Source: Scenedesmus sp. ARA3
Taxonomy: Eukaryota; Chlorophyta; Chlorophyceae; Sphaeropleales; Scenedesmaceae
Length of the DNA: 33,348 nucleotides
Direction of reading: 5' to 3'
NCBI GenBank assembly: GCA_004335835.1
Contig: RWJK01001138.1
Coordinates: 6,175-39,522 of the forward strand
The position numbers and the translations under genes were made by a program. Shown piece by piece: positions 31,748 through 33,348 of this stretch. Numbering within the stretch: the first letter of the stretch is position 1; every line of letters starts with the position of its first letter. Below the pieces are notes generated by a model that was given only the letters and a program-made list of their open reading frames with translations, did no database searches and was not told the DNA's origin.

Positions 31748-32134
31748 CACGCAGACGCAGCAGCAGCAGGAACAAACAGGCAGTGGTCAGTTTTCACACG
31801 GCAGTAAGATCGCTGCTGTCCTCGTCGCTGCTGCCCTCCCGCTCAGCAAGTTCGGCTAGCACACGACGCACCTGACAATACAGCAGCAGCAGCAGCAGCA
31901 GCAGACACACAGAGCAGCGGTCAGTTCTGGCAGCGAGGCAAGATCGCTGCTGTCCTCGTCGCTGCTGCCCTCGCGCTCCGCTAGCTCAGCCAGCACACGG
32001 CGTACCTGATGATACAACGGCAATAAAACGGCGGCAGCAGCAGACACACAGAGCAGCGGTCAATTCCCGCGGCGCAGTGAGATCGTTGCCCTCGCGCTCA
32101 GCGAGTTCGGCTAGCACGCGGCGCACCTGACAAA

Positions 32135-32165
<31 letters not shown>

Positions 32166-33140
32166 CGGCAGCAGGCACAGAGAAGCAGCGGTCAGTTTTC
32201 ACAACACGGTAAGATCGCTGCTGTCGTTGTCGCTGCTGCCTTCGCGCTCAGCCAGCTCAGCTAGCACGCGGCGCAGCTGACGTTACAACGGCAGCAGCAG
32301 AGACAGAGAGCAGCGGTTAGTTCTAGCAGCAGACACAGAGAAGCGGCGGTCAGTTCTAGCAGTGACAAACATTGCTGCTATCCTCTGAGCATCCAGCGCC
32401 GCACATCGAACCCGGCAATGCCACCAGCAATCAGCAACAGCAGTGCAGCAAAAACAGACACAGCAGGAGCAGCAGTTAAGTTACGCAGCAAAAGCTGGAT
32501 CTCCATCAGCACTGCATGACGTGACCACCAATCACCACTGATGGAGGTGCACGAACAATCTACGTAACAGCTGCTATGTCAGTTATTATGGCGCCTCACC
32601 TCTGGAGGGGTTTCGCCAGGCCCTGCTGCTGCCCGTGTGATCTCACTGCTGCACGCCAGCTGGTGCCTGCTGCCAAAACTACCAGGAGCACAACAGTCGT
32701 TGCTGCCAAACCACATTCCTTGCGCGCCACTGGCAGCACTCAGCCAGGTGTGCGCTGCTCAGCACCACAAGGTATTCAACAACCTACACAACATCTGTTA
32801 CGACAGTTAGTCCACCGTGCCTCACCTCTGGAGGGGGTTTAGCCAGGCCCTGCCGCTGGCCGTGTGCTTTGACTGCTGCGCGCCAGCTGGTGGCGGCTGC
32901 CTGCACTGCTGCCCACTCCTCAGGCGGGATCTCGCGCACACTGGGGATGTGGATTGAGGTGACCTGCAGTGAAGCAGCAGCAGCAGCAGCAGGTTATTGC
33001 TTGATTCGGCTGCATTGTGCCTGTTTGCTGCTGTATACGTCATTAGCTGGTGCCAAGACTCACATGTTCCCACCCCTCTCCCCTAAAAATGCACTCCAGC
33101 CGCCACTCCGGGCGACTGAACAGCAGAACACATGAAGCAC
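29814..33140 (-). CDS. Uncharacterised protein with Ala/Gln/Ser-rich C-terminal half, 5'-partial
   Basis: Minus-strand exons: 33140-33064 (or starting at 33115), 32963-32826, 31683-31554, 31177-29814; the last three junctions agree in phase. Visible motifs: RPEWRLECIFRGEGWEHV, TSIHIPSVREIPPEEWAAVQ, VRRVLAELAEREGSSDEDSS (acidic, CK2-like), then a 454-codon final exon. That exon starts GGRKRNKNKTKQTG (basic) and runs through Ala, Gln and Ser tracts with short RS-like pieces (GRSRSSSRQRG, GRSSSRVRAAS) to SSGRPERLRR-stop. I do not recognise the family. The last exon looks disordered. Possibly RNA- or chromatin-associated, but only from composition. A further upstream open stretch (SPSASLPARLMERAVNFTRK, about 33155-33235) is probably also coding, but I could not find its donor. 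Confidence 0.6.
31433..31490 (-). repeat. Donor-side copy of an uncharacterised-gene exon
   Basis: LEEDEHLSGPAG followed by GTATGCC repeats the end of exon 31683-31554 (LEEDEHIRLNGPAG|GTATGTG). Confidence 0.88.
31698..31745 (-). repeat. Triplet tract before a 3' splice site
   Basis: CAG/CTG tract; CTG on the sense strand, leading into the acceptor of exon 31683-31554. Confidence 0.9.
31815..32280 (-). repeat. Four acceptor-side copies of an uncharacterised-gene exon
   Basis: The start of exon 31683-31554 (VRRVLAELAEREGSSDEDSS) recurs with starts near 31870, 32004, 32125 and 32275. Spacing is 121-187 bp. CTG tracts (sense) precede several of them. The copy near 32125 is shortened inside the acidic run. 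Confidence 0.92.
32585..32680 (-). repeat. Donor-side copy of exon 32963-32826
   Basis: The sequence for TSWRAAVKAHGQRQGLAKPP is repeated with the donor CCAGAG|GTGAGGC. The copy carries a frame disruption after SWRAA. Confidence 0.88.
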
Positions 33141-33348
33141 CTAGAATGCTGCAAGCTTCCGAGTGAAGTTCACCGCACGCTCCATCAGCCGGGCAGGCAG
33201 TGAGGCACTGGGGCTCAGCACCCCATCATCATCAACCACTCTACACCAACACCACAAGCACAGGCATGCAGCCACCACACCACAACTGCCAGCACTTCTG
33301 CTCACTTGGTGCTGCCAGCACTGCCTCAACATACGGCAGCACACACGC

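Noticed and set aside
33141..33344. Separate small minus-strand gene at the window end
   Set aside because: The open stretch looks like an upstream exon of the uncharacterised gene; its boundaries could not be fixed.
1..33348. All exon-edge copies being assembly errors
   Set aside because: Copies differ by substitutions, small indels and different spacers, and follow a rule about splice-site side; misassembly would give identical copies. Long reads are still needed for copy number.

Overview
The window looks like nuclear DNA of a green alga (core Chlorophyta, Chlamydomonadales/Sphaeropleales type). The evidence is a plastid-type ATP/ADP translocase, dense GT-AG introns, Ala/Gln/Ser-rich protein tails, abundant CTG/CAG triplet tracts, and TGTAA-type poly(A) candidates downstream of the minus-strand genes. 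I cannot name the species.

Layout: (1) 1-9159, plus strand: the 3' part (ten exons, 671 codons in frame) of a plastid nucleotide transporter of the NTT/TLC family; the 5' end lies outside the window. (2) 9160-13775: no convincing gene; it holds a 17-bp minisatellite, a smaller 17-bp tandem repeat, part of a dispersed repeat family and a perfect 20-bp palindrome. (3) 13776-16619, minus strand: a three-exon gene for a leucine-zipper/coiled-coil protein, possibly bZIP-derived. (4) 18007-28569, minus strand: a complete 13-exon family 1 glycoside hydrolase (beta-glucosidase type) that joins in frame to 573 residues and has an unusual C-terminal tail. (5) 29814 to about 33140, minus strand: the 3' part of an uncharacterised gene ending in a 454-codon low-complexity exon.

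The striking feature is common to all four genes. At most splice junctions the edge of the exon, together with the adjoining intron and usually with its splice site intact, is repeated in tandem two to seven times. Copies at 3' splice sites lie upstream of the full exon and copies at 5' splice sites lie downstream, so introns are largely built of decaying exon-edge copies. About 20 of 24 internal exon edges in the hydrolase gene and 10 of 18 in the transporter show this. Spacing is often 110-160 bp. In one case (hydrolase exon 9) a copy gives an exact same-length, in-frame alternative exon, as expected if a tandem duplication containing AGGT creates an intron. Many 3' splice sites are also preceded directly by CTG tracts on the sense strand.

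The genes show no common pathway. The transporter would move ATP/ADP across the plastid envelope, the hydrolase would cleave beta-glycosides, and the other two are of unknown role. What they share is the gene architecture.
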